NCBI GenBank assembly: GCA_964439835.1
Contig: CAYTPQ010000004.1
Coordinates: 66,881 to 130,880, forward strand
Length of the DNA: 64,000 nucleotides
Direction: 5' to 3'
Origin: JAGNLM01 sp964439835
GTDB lineage: Bacteria; Pseudomonadota; Gammaproteobacteria; JAABTG01
A program made the translations under genes and the position numbers. The notes beneath the pieces were generated by a model, which did not search any database, was not told the origin of the DNA, and was given only the letters and a program-made list of their open reading frames with translations. Below, piece by piece: positions 45,973-55,400 of this stretch (the first letter of the stretch is position 1; every line of letters starts with the position of its first letter).

Positions 45973-46953
45973 CTATCCGCCGGTCGCGGTCGCGGGGGCC
46001 CGGTAGAGCGTGACGCGGTTGCGACCCCCGCGCTTGGACTCGTAGAGCGCGGAGTCCGCGGCCTCGAGCCACTGCCCGTGGGTGGCGATGCCGTCCTCCA
46101 AGTCCGCGACGCCGAGACTGATCGTGTACGGGATGGTCTGCCCGTCGAACGCCACGGGGGTCTCCGCCACTACGCTGCGCAGACGCTCCGCGAACACGCG
46201 GGCGTCGACGGCCCGGGTGTCGATCAAGAGGACGACGAACTCCTCACCGCCGTAGCGCCCGGCGATGTCGGTCTTGCGCATCGTCTCGCGTAGGGCCTTT
46301 GCGGTCTGGCGGATGACCTCGTCGCCGGCCGGGTGCCCGTAGGTGTCGTTGACGCGCTTGAAGTGGTCAATGTCGAACATGACCAGGCTACAGGGACGCC
46401 CGGTTCGCCTTACCCGCCGAAACTCCGCGGCGAGGCACTCCTCCCAGTAACCGCGGTTGTTGAGCTCCGTCAGGCGGTCGGTGCGACTCAGCCGCTCGAG
46501 CTCGACGTTGGCCTTCCCGAGTTCGATCCGGTTCACCGCCGCGTCGGTCACGTCATAGACGATCAGCGCGATGTGCTGGACCGTGCTGTCGGGGGAAACG
46601 ACCGGGATCATCGTGACGTTCTGGTACATGAACTCGCTCGTCCCGGTAACCGGGCGGTGGTCCTTGAACCGGAACAGGTACGGGCGCTGCTCCCACTGGG
46701 TGAAGGCGCGGGCGCGCAGCAAGAACACCGGCTCCGCCTTCTGCCGGAACCACTGCTCCGGCACCTCGGGAAACAGATCGAACAACCGGTTGCCGACGGC
46801 CCGGTTCGCGTTTACGCCGCTGTGGCTCGCGACGAAGCTGTTCCAGACGGTGACGCGGTACTGGCGGTCCAGAACGATGATCCCGACGTCGACCGACTGC
46901 AGGGTGTCCAGCAGCCAGTGCAGCTCGTGGATGTCGAGCCTTTCGTCGGGCAT
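45973..46953 (-). CDS. PAS-GGDEF diguanylate cyclase
   Basis: This 326-residue cytoplasmic protein has a PAS domain (about 12-140; VGIIVLDRQYRVTVWNSFVA) and a GGDEF domain with active-site motif GGEEF (RYGGEEFVVLL near 245). The inhibitory RXXD site is not obvious. It should make cyclic di-GMP, with the PAS sensing a small ligand or redox state. It starts three bases after the REC-CheC gene's stop, so they are one operon. Confidence 0.9.
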   Translation of the reverse strand: MPDERLDIHELHWLLDTLQSVDVGIIVLDRQYRVTVWNSFVASHSGVNANRAVGNRLFDLFPEVPEQWFRQKAEPVFLLRARAFTQWEQRPYLFRFKDHRPVTGTSEFMYQNVTMIPVVSPDSTVQHIALIVYDVTDAAVNRIELGKANVELERLSRTDRLTELNNRGYWEECLAAEFRRVRRTGRPCSLVMFDIDHFKRVNDTYGHPAGDEVIRQTAKALRETMRKTDIAGRYGGEEFVVLLIDTRAVDARVFAERLRSVVAETPVAFDGQTIPYTISLGVADLEDGIATHGQWLEAADSALYESKRGGRNRVTLYRAPATATGG

Positions 46954-46956
46954 GGG

Positions 46957-47952
46957 TCAGGAGCAGGCGAGGGCGATCACTTTCGAGAGGCGCGCGACCG
47001 AGTCGTCGTTGAAGACCAGGACGATCTTCCCGCGCACCCGGTGGCCTTCCACCGCGAAGCCCATCTCGATGGCGAGCGTGCTGCTCCAGCGGGCCGTGCT
47101 CCGGCGCAGCAGGTCCTTGACCCGCACGGGGTCCGCGAGCACGGTCGGCGTGTTCTGGCTGAACCCCACGTCCAGCTGGTCCGAGAGGCCGGTCAGGAAC
47201 GCCCCGATGAGGATGCTTGCGATGTCCATCAGGAGCTCGCGGGCGGTGCGGCTGTCGATCTCGCCCTTGCCCTGGTACTTCATGAGCGTGGCGACCTCGC
47301 CGATGCCGCCCTCCTGGAAGGCGAGCAGGGCCTCACCGGCGATGCCGGTACCGACGAAGCCCTGGCAGACGGGGGGCAGTCCCTCGTCGCTGCAGAACCC
47401 CTCGACCATCTCTCGGAGATCGGCGGGGGCGATCGTCGCGACGCTGGGGATCGGCATCAGGACGAAGGTGCCGAAGATCCGGGCGAGCATGTCGGCGGCC
47501 CGGCCCATGGCGACGTTGGCGATCTCGCGGTAGCCGTCGAAGGTGTCGACCTGGACCTCTACGGGCCGGGCCTCCTCACCGCGGCGCTCGCGCAGGCCGT
47601 ATTGCCCCAGGACCCGCTCCAGGTCCGAGGTCGCGACCGGTTTGCGGATGAACGCCAGCGCCCCGAGGCGGGCGACGCGTTGCTGCGCCTCGGGCTGGAC
47701 GTCACCCGAGACGACTACGACGAGGGTGTTCAGGTCCTCCCGGCGGATGGCCTCCAGGACCTGGTAGCCGTCCATGACCGGCATGTTCAGGTCCAGGAAC
47801 AGGAACTCGGCCTGACCGGTTCGCACAGCCCGCAGGGCCTCTTGCCCGTCGGTGGCGAACGTGACGTCGACCGGCCAGTCGGGCGGGAGCGCCCGGGCCA
47901 CCTGCTTGCGGGCGAAGCTGGAGTCGTCGCAGATGAGGACGCGAGTGCGCAT
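46957..47952 (-). CDS. Response regulator fused to CheC-like phosphatase
   Basis: This 331-residue protein joins a receiver domain (1-125; ICDDSSFARKQVARAL, phospho-Asp in LFLDLNMPVMDGYQ near 53, lysine in FIRKPV near 101) to a CheC-type domain. The first phosphatase site EIANVAMGRAADML (E and N) is intact. The second, LMDIASILIGAFL, has D and S instead of the usual E and N. ATG 47952 is the start of the receiver; the frame extends to 48036. It probably dephosphorylates CheY-like regulators. Confidence 0.8.
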   Translation of the reverse strand: MRTRVLICDDSSFARKQVARALPPDWPVDVTFATDGQEALRAVRTGQAEFLFLDLNMPVMDGYQVLEAIRREDLNTLVVVVSGDVQPEAQQRVARLGALAFIRKPVATSDLERVLGQYGLRERRGEEARPVEVQVDTFDGYREIANVAMGRAADMLARIFGTFVLMPIPSVATIAPADLREMVEGFCSDEGLPPVCQGFVGTGIAGEALLAFQEGGIGEVATLMKYQGKGEIDSRTARELLMDIASILIGAFLTGLSDQLDVGFSQNTPTVLADPVRVKDLLRRSTARWSSTLAIEMGFAVEGHRVRGKIVLVFNDDSVARLSKVIALACS

Positions 47953-48107
47953 GGCGGGCCGCTGGGCAGGAGCAACAGCGGCGCCCGCCGTCGGTGACTT
48001 TAGCGGGGGTCCGACCGCCGGATCAGTGGGTAGCACGGCGGTTCCGGTGCTCCCTGCGTGCGTGGCGTCCCTGTGCCCGCATCCCGATCCGTTTCGCTAC
48101 GCCAGGG

Positions 48108-50561
48108 TCAGGTCCGGAACCAGCCGGCCATTCCCTGCAGGTCTGTGGCCAGGCCCGAGAGGGCGGCAGAGGCCCGGTTGATCTCGGCGATGGACCCGCC
48201 GAGCCGGCGGGTGACTGCCGCCACGTTGTCCATGTTTCCGGAGACGGTCCCCGTCACGGACGACTGCTCCTCGGTCGCCGTGGCGATGCTCTGAACCCGC
48301 TCGCTCACCTGCTCGACGTCGGCGAGGATCCCGTCGATCACGCTCAGGGTCCGGTTGACCTGATCGAGCAGCGTCGCGATCGAGGCGGTCTCCTCTTGCA
48401 TGTGCTTCACTGACTGGGCGCTCTCGGTTTGCATCGCCCGCACCATCGCGGCGATCTCCTCGGTGGCACCAGTGGTTCGCTCCGCAAGCTCCCGTACGTT
48501 CTCCGCCACGACCGCGAACCCGCGGCCGTTCTCGCCGGCGCGGGCCGCCTCGATCGCCGCATTGAGCGCGAGCAGGTTGGTCTGTCCGGCGATGTCCCGG
48601 ATCAAGGTCACGAACTCGCCGATGTCGTCCGACTTGCGCCCGAGGGTCTCCACCGTGTGGGCCGACAGCTTCACCGCCTCTGCGAACCGCTTCAACTCGC
48701 CCGCGGTGAGGTCCATCGCGGTCCGGCCCTGCGCCGCGGATGTTCTCATGCGCTGTGCCATCTCGGCTGTGCGGGCGACGTCCCTCGCTACCTCCGTGGT
48801 GGCCAGGGACATCTGGCTCATCGCGGAGGCCGACTGCTCGATCTGCAGGGTCTGGTCGCGGGAACCCTGCTCCAGGGTGGCGGCCGTCGCGGAGAGCTCG
48901 CTCGAGCTGCGTCCCAGGCCCTCGGTGGACACGCTGATGCGCCCCACGATGTCCTTCAGATTGCGCACCATGTCCGCCATCGAGGCCTTGACCGTGTCGA
49001 TCTCGTCCCGGCCCCGGACACCGATCTCGCAGGTGAGGTCGCCCTTGGACACGTGGCCGGCGATGCCGATGAGGTCGCGCAAGGGCAGGGCGATGGACCG
49101 GTATACCCACACGCCGAGGCCGGAGCCCAGGAGGACCGCCCCGAGGCCGACTGCCGCTACGAACAGCACGCTCCACTGGACCGTCTGAGTCACGCTCGCG
49201 ATGGCCTGCTCCTGCTCGTCCTGTGCGCGCGCGATGGTCTTCTGCCCCTCGTTCGCCTGCGCGGTGACGATGGCGCCGAGTCGCTCCGTCGCCTGCAGCG
49301 CGGCCTGGCGCATCCCGATGCGATGACGGATCCTTGGGAGGATGCCGTCGGTCGAGAACAGCAAGGTCCCGATCGTGCTCAGTGCCGCTTGTGAATTCTC
49401 GAGGAGCCCGATCTCGTCCTTCGCTCCGAGCGCGGTCAGCGCGCCGGCGAGCTGACCGCCGACGGCGCTCGCCTCGGCGAAGAGGGTATTCAGGTCCTTC
49501 TCGATGCGAGTCACCTCGTCCGGGGCCACGGTCATGAACAGCTTGGTTGCCAGGCCCTCAATGCGCAGGCCGATGGCGAGCAGGCGGGCGGTCCCGCTCA
49601 AGACCTGGGTCGCGGTGTCCACCTCCCGCGTGACGGCCTGTTGGCGCGCCGCCTCGCGGTCGTACCGCTCGGTGGCGCTGGCGACGTCTTGCTCGATGGC
49701 CAGCACCGCGATCGATATGCGCTCGTGCAAGTCCTTTCTGACCGCCTCGTACTGCGCGGTCAGTTCTGGGTTCGCCTCGCTGATCGAGGCGAGACGGATC
49801 TTGCTCACCTCGTCGGTCTTTTCCCCTATCGACCCGATCTCGCCGACGAGCCTCTCCAGTCCCAGCTCGCTTGCCGTCCGCTGGGCGGTCTTTAGCGCCG
49901 CGTTGGCCTTGCCTCGGGCAATGACGGTCGACTTCTTGTCCTGGCTGTGCTCGATCCCGAAGATGGCGAGCTGAAGGTCCTTCATGACGGCGTGCAGCGT
50001 CTCCACCGCGCGCAGCCTGGTGGTGATGGTCCGCGTGTCGCCGACAGAGGCGACGAAGACCTTGCGGCGCGCCTCCTGCAGGGCGTCGATCCTACCGTTG
50101 AGGGCGCTGAGCCGGGTCGAGATGTCGCGAAGCTTCCCCTCGATCTCACGGCTCGCGGCCACGGCCGCAGCCTCGGCGCCCAGTCGGCCGCGGGTGACTT
50201 CGACGAGCTCGCTCGACACGGCCCCGAGCTGCTCGTGGGGCCTCGCTGACCCCGGTCCGGCCAGACTCTCTAGGGCCCGCTGGGACTCGGCGACGCTGGC
50301 CAAGGACTGCTCGACGCGGGTGTGCGCGGCTGCGAATTCCTGCTCGGTGGTGGACGCGCCGACGCGCGTGATGTCGGCGATGGCGGCCTCGAGCGACCTC
50401 TGCAGCTCGAGCGTCCTGACCTGAAAGGGCCCGCTCTTCTCGGTGAGGTGGATGAGCTGCCCCTCCACGAACGTCATGCCCAGGATGCTGGCGACCGCGA
50501 CCAGGGTGGTGATGAGCAGGCCGACGAGCACGTTCAGGCTGAGCCTCGTCCGGATAGTCAT
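48108..50561 (-). CDS. Methyl-accepting chemotaxis protein, large sensor
   Basis: This 817-residue receptor has TM1 near residues 8-30 (SLNVLVGLLITTLVAVASI), about 420 residues of sensor region, TM2 (FVAAVGLGAVLLGSGLGVW) near 460-480, a HAMP segment and a signalling domain with the hairpin tip DIAGQTNLLALNAAIEAARA. The sensor region is mostly helical. It lies between a binding-protein gene and the REC-CheC gene, all on the minus strand. The ligand is unknown, but a binding-protein partner is likely. Confidence 0.93.
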   Translation of the reverse strand: MTIRTRLSLNVLVGLLITTLVAVASILGMTFVEGQLIHLTEKSGPFQVRTLELQRSLEAAIADITRVGASTTEQEFAAAHTRVEQSLASVAESQRALESLAGPGSARPHEQLGAVSSELVEVTRGRLGAEAAAVAASREIEGKLRDISTRLSALNGRIDALQEARRKVFVASVGDTRTITTRLRAVETLHAVMKDLQLAIFGIEHSQDKKSTVIARGKANAALKTAQRTASELGLERLVGEIGSIGEKTDEVSKIRLASISEANPELTAQYEAVRKDLHERISIAVLAIEQDVASATERYDREAARQQAVTREVDTATQVLSGTARLLAIGLRIEGLATKLFMTVAPDEVTRIEKDLNTLFAEASAVGGQLAGALTALGAKDEIGLLENSQAALSTIGTLLFSTDGILPRIRHRIGMRQAALQATERLGAIVTAQANEGQKTIARAQDEQEQAIASVTQTVQWSVLFVAAVGLGAVLLGSGLGVWVYRSIALPLRDLIGIAGHVSKGDLTCEIGVRGRDEIDTVKASMADMVRNLKDIVGRISVSTEGLGRSSSELSATAATLEQGSRDQTLQIEQSASAMSQMSLATTEVARDVARTAEMAQRMRTSAAQGRTAMDLTAGELKRFAEAVKLSAHTVETLGRKSDDIGEFVTLIRDIAGQTNLLALNAAIEAARAGENGRGFAVVAENVRELAERTTGATEEIAAMVRAMQTESAQSVKHMQEETASIATLLDQVNRTLSVIDGILADVEQVSERVQSIATATEEQSSVTGTVSGNMDNVAAVTRRLGGSIAEINRASAALSGLATDLQGMAGWFRT

Positions 50562-50660
50562 GTCACTCTGGGCTCCGGTCTTGAGTTTCTTACTGTGGGG
50601 TGCAGGCCGCGTCCCTGCGGCGCGCGAGGTCGTTTCCGAGGCGTTAGGCGGCGTGCTGGC

Positions 50661-51422
50661 CTACTTGATGTACTTCTTGCCGTCGGTGTTGATGAAGTCC
50701 CGCAGCTTGGCGACCTCGGGCGAGGGGTTGGCCTTGGTCGCGAGGGTAAAGACGATGGGTACCGCCGGACCGGCCGGGACCTTGACCGTGTCGTCGGCGA
50801 TCTTGTGGGAGACGATCCCGATCGCCTCGACGTTCGAGGCCACCCCCGCCTTGACGTCCTTGGCCGTCGCGACCTCCATGACGTCCTTGACCGGCGGCTC
50901 GCCGTCGAGGGTCTTACCGTAGAAGACGGCGACCGCGGGCATGATCAACTTGCCGAGCACGACCAGGACCGGCGCGTCGGGGCCGCCCAACTGCTTCCAG
51001 TTGTCGATCTTGCCCGTGAAGATGCCCTTCACCTGCTCCCCGGAGAGGGTGGCCACGGGGTTGTCCTTGTTGACGATCATGACGACCCGGTCCTCGCCAA
51101 CCACGGTCATCTGGAACGCACCCGGGTCTTTGACGGGGGCGTTTTCCTTGGCCATGAACTTCATCCAATCGTCGACGCCCGGCCCGATGGCCGCGTCGAT
51201 GGTCCCGGCCTCCAGGTTGGTGAGCGCGGCCTTCGGCCCGGAGGCGACCATGTTCAACTTGATACCGGTGGCCTCTTCGAAGGGCTGGCTGATGGGTTTG
51301 AGGATCTTCTCGATCGCCGGTGCGCCACCCTCGATCTTCAACTCGGCCGCCCAGGACGAGGAGAAGGCGAGCAGCGCGGGTATCAGGCAAAGCGTCGAGA
51401 CCAGAGCAGTGCGGTGTTTCAT
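50661..51422 (-). CDS. Periplasmic PstS-like substrate-binding protein
   Basis: This 253-residue protein has a signal peptide (MKHRTALVSTLCLIPALLA, ending SSWA before AE) and a type II periplasmic-binding-protein fold resembling phosphate-binding PstS-like proteins: GGAPAIEKILKPISQPFEE, SGPKAALTNLEAGTIDAAIG, and LSGEQVKGIFTGKIDNWKQLGG. ATG 51422 follows GGGAGGGATGAG. No ABC permease or ATPase is nearby, and the MCP gene follows at 99 bases, so it may be a chemoreceptor co-sensor rather than a transporter part. Confidence 0.82.
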   Translation of the reverse strand: MKHRTALVSTLCLIPALLAFSSSWAAELKIEGGAPAIEKILKPISQPFEEATGIKLNMVASGPKAALTNLEAGTIDAAIGPGVDDWMKFMAKENAPVKDPGAFQMTVVGEDRVVMIVNKDNPVATLSGEQVKGIFTGKIDNWKQLGGPDAPVLVVLGKLIMPAVAVFYGKTLDGEPPVKDVMEVATAKDVKAGVASNVEAIGIVSHKIADDTVKVPAGPAVPIVFTLATKANPSPEVAKLRDFINTDGKKYIK

Positions 51423-51603
51423 CTCATCCCTCCCGGGCGTCGGAGAACAGGGCAATCGCGGGGGACCGCGTCCAGTCTTGTGGTGACGGTCGGTCCGCTG
51501 GCGCTGCGGGCAGGGGCGCTTTCGCCCCGGGCGCCGGGGGTGTGGTACGTCGTCGCGCCCCCGGGGTGCCGCTGGCGTCTTTAGCGGCGCCGACCCTACG
51601 GAC

Positions 51604-51622
51604 TTAACCGGGTTTAACCGGG
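51604..51622 (+). repeat. Short direct repeat in a gene-free leader
   Basis: TTAACCGGG occurs twice (51604-51612, 51614-51622) with ten-base periodicity, upstream of the binding-protein gene. It could be an operator or chance. The rest of 51423-51715 shows no gene. Confidence 0.35.
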
Positions 51623-51715
51623 CGAACCTGCCGGGCAGGAGGAGGTGAAACCCTTGGATTGGAGCCGCTAGCGCCCGGCGGCGCGCGGTCGCCGGGTGCA
51701 GGCTGGAGGGGGGCC

Positions 51716-52252
51716 TCAGGCGAGGCTCAGCAGGTGCCGGCCGTAAGCGCGCACGTCGTCCCAGTTGGTGTAGTCGATCACCGCCGTGCGGTCGGTGGGG
51801 CCGTGGGTCATCTTCATGATCATCTGGATCATGAGGACCTCGTACCAGGACCACGCCGGGTAGTCGACCTTGCCGGCGATGACCTTCAGGTCCTTCGGCT
51901 TCCAGGGCGAGCGCTTCAGGAACTTCTGCATGTAGCGGTTGCCCTCGACCGTCGCCTTCTCCGGTGTGCGGGCGACGACCGAGACGTTGAAGAAGCTGTT
52001 GGGCTTGGCGTCCAGGGTCGCCTGGTGGTCGGCGAGGAACCGGTACAGCTGCGGGTCGTAGGTGCCGTAGACCACCGGCGCGCCGACCACGACCACGTCG
52101 TAGCGGGGCCAGTCCACGCCCTCGTGGATTGCCTCCCGGAGCTCCATCATCTCCGCCCGGCCGCCGGCGATGGCGATGCTCTCGCAGATGCGGCGCGCGA
52201 CCCGGGCCGTGTGGCCCCGCCGGCTCGTGTACAAGACCAGCACCGATTTCAT
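51716..52252 (-). CDS. hemG: Menaquinone-dependent protoporphyrinogen IX oxidase
   Basis: This 178-residue flavodoxin-like enzyme oxidises protoporphyrinogen IX to protoporphyrin IX in heme synthesis, passing electrons to quinone. The FMN loop is LVLYTSRRGHTARVARRIC at the start; VVVGAPVVYGTYDPQLYRF near 53, VVARTPEKATVEGNRYMQKF near 92, and YEVLMIQMIMKMTHGPTD near 136 are the HemG-type strings. GGAGGATGACCC precedes the ATG at 52252. No other hem gene is adjacent. Confidence 0.9.
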   Translation of the reverse strand: MKSVLVLYTSRRGHTARVARRICESIAIAGGRAEMMELREAIHEGVDWPRYDVVVVGAPVVYGTYDPQLYRFLADHQATLDAKPNSFFNVSVVARTPEKATVEGNRYMQKFLKRSPWKPKDLKVIAGKVDYPAWSWYEVLMIQMIMKMTHGPTDRTAVIDYTNWDDVRAYGRHLLSLA

Positions 52253-52476
52253 GGGTCATCCTCCGGGGCGATTGGGTGTCGTACCGCACTCGCGCCCAAG
52301 GTTTCGCTGGGGCGGGAGGCACGGCGAGGGCGAGCGTGCACCACCTCGCGAGGTAGGCGCAACGACATGGGAAAAGTTCCGTGAACGGCGCGAGTGTCGG
52401 GGGCCTCAGGGCCAGAACGCGCGGAGGCCGCAGACGCGTGAAGCGGGTCCCCCCGCAGCCGGAGAGCGGATGACGG

Positions 52477-55400
52477 TCACGGCGCGCTCACCGTCCACCT
52501 ACCCTGGAGCGGCATGACGAACGGCTCCGACGGCGGATCGACGCCGCCGAGGCTGGTGGCCTGGTGGGTGTAGGTGCCGTCCAGGGTACCCGCGGCGGAG
52601 CTGTCGGAGGTCGCCGCCCCCGGCAAGGCGCCGTTCACCTTGCCCACCCAGCGAAAGATCAGCGTCTCCTGGGTGTCGACGATGGTCAGCCCGCTCTTGC
52701 TCTCGATCGCCTTGGGGACGGTGATCACCTCCTTCTGCTCGCGGGTGGACGTGCCCGAGAAGCGCAGGTTGAGCGAGCCGGTGCCCGGGCTGTAGCTGCC
52801 GGAGACCTTGACGTCGGCGTACCCCTTCACGACGGGGCCCTCGTCGAAAAAGACCGGGAAGCGGAAGCTGCCCTCGACCGAGTTGCCGCCGCTTACGGTC
52901 AGGGTGATGGTCGTGCTCACCGGTACGACCGACTGGGCAGTGAGGGTCCCGCTCAGGGTCCTGCCGGCGATCTTGGCGAAGGCAACGCCCTGGATCGGCG
53001 GTTGGGCCGGCCCCGGCGGCTGAGGCCCCGGCTCGTCCTCGCCTTCGTCCCCGGGTTCTGGCTCTTCCTCTTCTTCGTCGTCCCTTTCCGGGCCCCCGGC
53101 CCCGGCCTTGGCCTTCCCGTCCTGGCCTTCGGCGTCGCCCTCTGGGGTGGGGGCGCCGGTCTGCGGCCGGCGGGGCCTGCGGCTGCCGGCGGCCTCGCCC
53201 TCCGCTCCCGGGAGGCCCGGCCCCGACAGGGGGTCGGCGGCCGTGCCGGCCAGGTCCCCCTTGCCGGCCCTGTCGCCGGCGGGGACCGCCGGCGCCTGCG
53301 GCGGGGCGCCAGGCGTGAGGGGTGCCACCACCGGTGCGCTCAGGTCGCCGGCCCGATCGGGCGGCGGCGCCGTCGGCGGGGCGGGCGGAGTCGGCGGGCG
53401 GCCCAGGTCCGGGGTGCCTTGGGCGACGCCGGGGTCCGGCGGGGTGAAGGGCAGGCCGGACTGGGCGATCTGCGCCAGGTTCTGGGCGATGACCTTCTGT
53501 TGTCCCTCGAGGGCCTTCGGGCCGAGCTGCTGGGAGGCGTCCAGGCCGGCGGTGTCGTAGCCCATGAGCTTGCTGATGAAGGCGGTGCTCACGCTCCTCA
53601 CCACGCCGATCTGATTCAGGCCGGTCCCGATCAGCACGCCGCCGGCACCGGCGATGGCCACGGCCCCGCCGACGATGAGCCCGCCGCCGGGGAGTGCGGC
53701 GATGAAGGTGACCGGCTGCTGCAGGGCTCCCCAGAAGCCGCCGACCAGGGTCAGGGTACCGGTGACCTCCTTGCCGTAGAGCTGCACCCCGTGCTTCACG
53801 TTCTGCAGGGCGGCCTGGGCCTGCTGGAAGAAGCCCGCCTGGTTGGGGAAGCCGGCCTCCTGCAGGCGCTTGATCGCGGCCTGGGACTCGCTCATCCCGG
53901 TCGGCACGCGGGGCGGGAGGGCATAGCCCGGCGGCGCCCGGTGAGGGAAACCCTTGGAGAGCAGGTTCTGGTAGACGGCCCTCTGGCCGGGGTTGAGCCC
54001 CTCTCCGAATTGCCTGACGCTCGGCACGCCAGTCGGGGCGAGGTTCTTGCTCGCGAGATGGGCCAGGTCGCGGCCCGCCGAGCTGGCCGGATCGACGCCC
54101 GGGACGGCCGCGGGGGTGAGCGAGGTGCGCACGAAGTTTCGGACTGCCGGTAAGCCCTGGACGAACTGGCCGAAGGTGCTGCCGCTCTGGGTCCCCAGGG
54201 GGTCGGCCTGGTTGACCGGGTCGTTGTCGAGGAAGGCGTAGCGGTCCAGGGTGACCGGGTTCGCCGCGTCGCCCGGCACCGGGTCCGGGGAGACAAAGCG
54301 GGCGAGCTGGGGGGCGTACCAGCGTGCCCGGTAGTGGTAGAGGCCGGTCGCTGGGTCGTAGAGCCGACCCTGGAACCGGAAGGGGTTGGGGACCTCCTCG
54401 CGGGCCTCCAGCGGCTCGCCGAAGGGGCCGTAGCGGTAGCGGTTCAGGACCCGGCCGCGGCCGTCCAGCACCGCCAGCACGCTCAGGTCCGGGCCGGTGA
54501 CGTAGTACTCGGGCTCGCCCTCGTGCAGACGCGCCAGGTGCTCGTCCAGGCGGTCGCCGTCCAGGTAGGCGCTGCGCACCCGCCCGTCGGCGTCCGTCTC
54601 GGCCGCCAGCGAGCGGCCGTCGATGAGATACCGGACCGTGCCCCGCCCGTCGGTCCGGCCGACCAGGTTGCCTTCCCCGTCGTAGCCGTACTCGACGGCG
54701 CCCTGCCCGGGCAGGGCGACCCGCGTCAGGTCGTCGCCGCTGAAGGCGTAGCGCGTGGTGACCGCGCCGGCGCGGGTTTCGGCCAGTTGCCCGGCAGGGC
54801 CCCAGGCGATGGCCGTCTCGGAGCCGGCCTCGCGCAGGCGGTTCGGGCGCCCAGCGGCGTCCAGTTCGAAGCGGGCCGTTCCGGCCTGGACCAGGCTCGC
54901 GCCCCGGTCGTAGGCGTACTCGCGGCGGGCCCCGTCGGGCAGCTTCGCGGCGGCGAGCCGGCCGGCCGCGTCGTAGGCGTACTCGAGGCGCTGGCCGTCG
55001 ACCTCGGTCGCGGCGAGGCGGCCCGCGGCGTCCCAGCCGTAGCGCGTGGACACCAGCGGCTGACCGGCCGCGTTGCGCACGGTCACGGCCTGCACCCGCC
55101 CTTCGCCGTCGTAGGCGTACTCGGCGCTCGCGACCTGGCCATAGCGGATCCGCTGGCGCCGGCGCAGGGCGTCGTACTCGATCGTCACCTCGGCCGCGCC
55201 GAGCCGCGCGCGGGTCAGGTTGCCCTCCCGGTCGCGCTCGTACTCGGCCCGCAGGCCGCCTGGGAGAGTGCGGGACAGCACCAGACCGTCGGCGTCGTAG
55301 GCGTACTCGACTGCCTGCCCCCCCTTCTCATCCTGCACCCGGCTCAGGTTGCCGGCCGGGTCGTAGGCGTAGGCGAGCGTACCCCCGGGCCAGGTGTTGC

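Noticed and set aside
51641..51672. AGGAGGAGGTG ribosome-like site with an eight-codon frame
   Set aside because: The spacing to GTG is too short and the frame stops at once. No protein follows on that strand.
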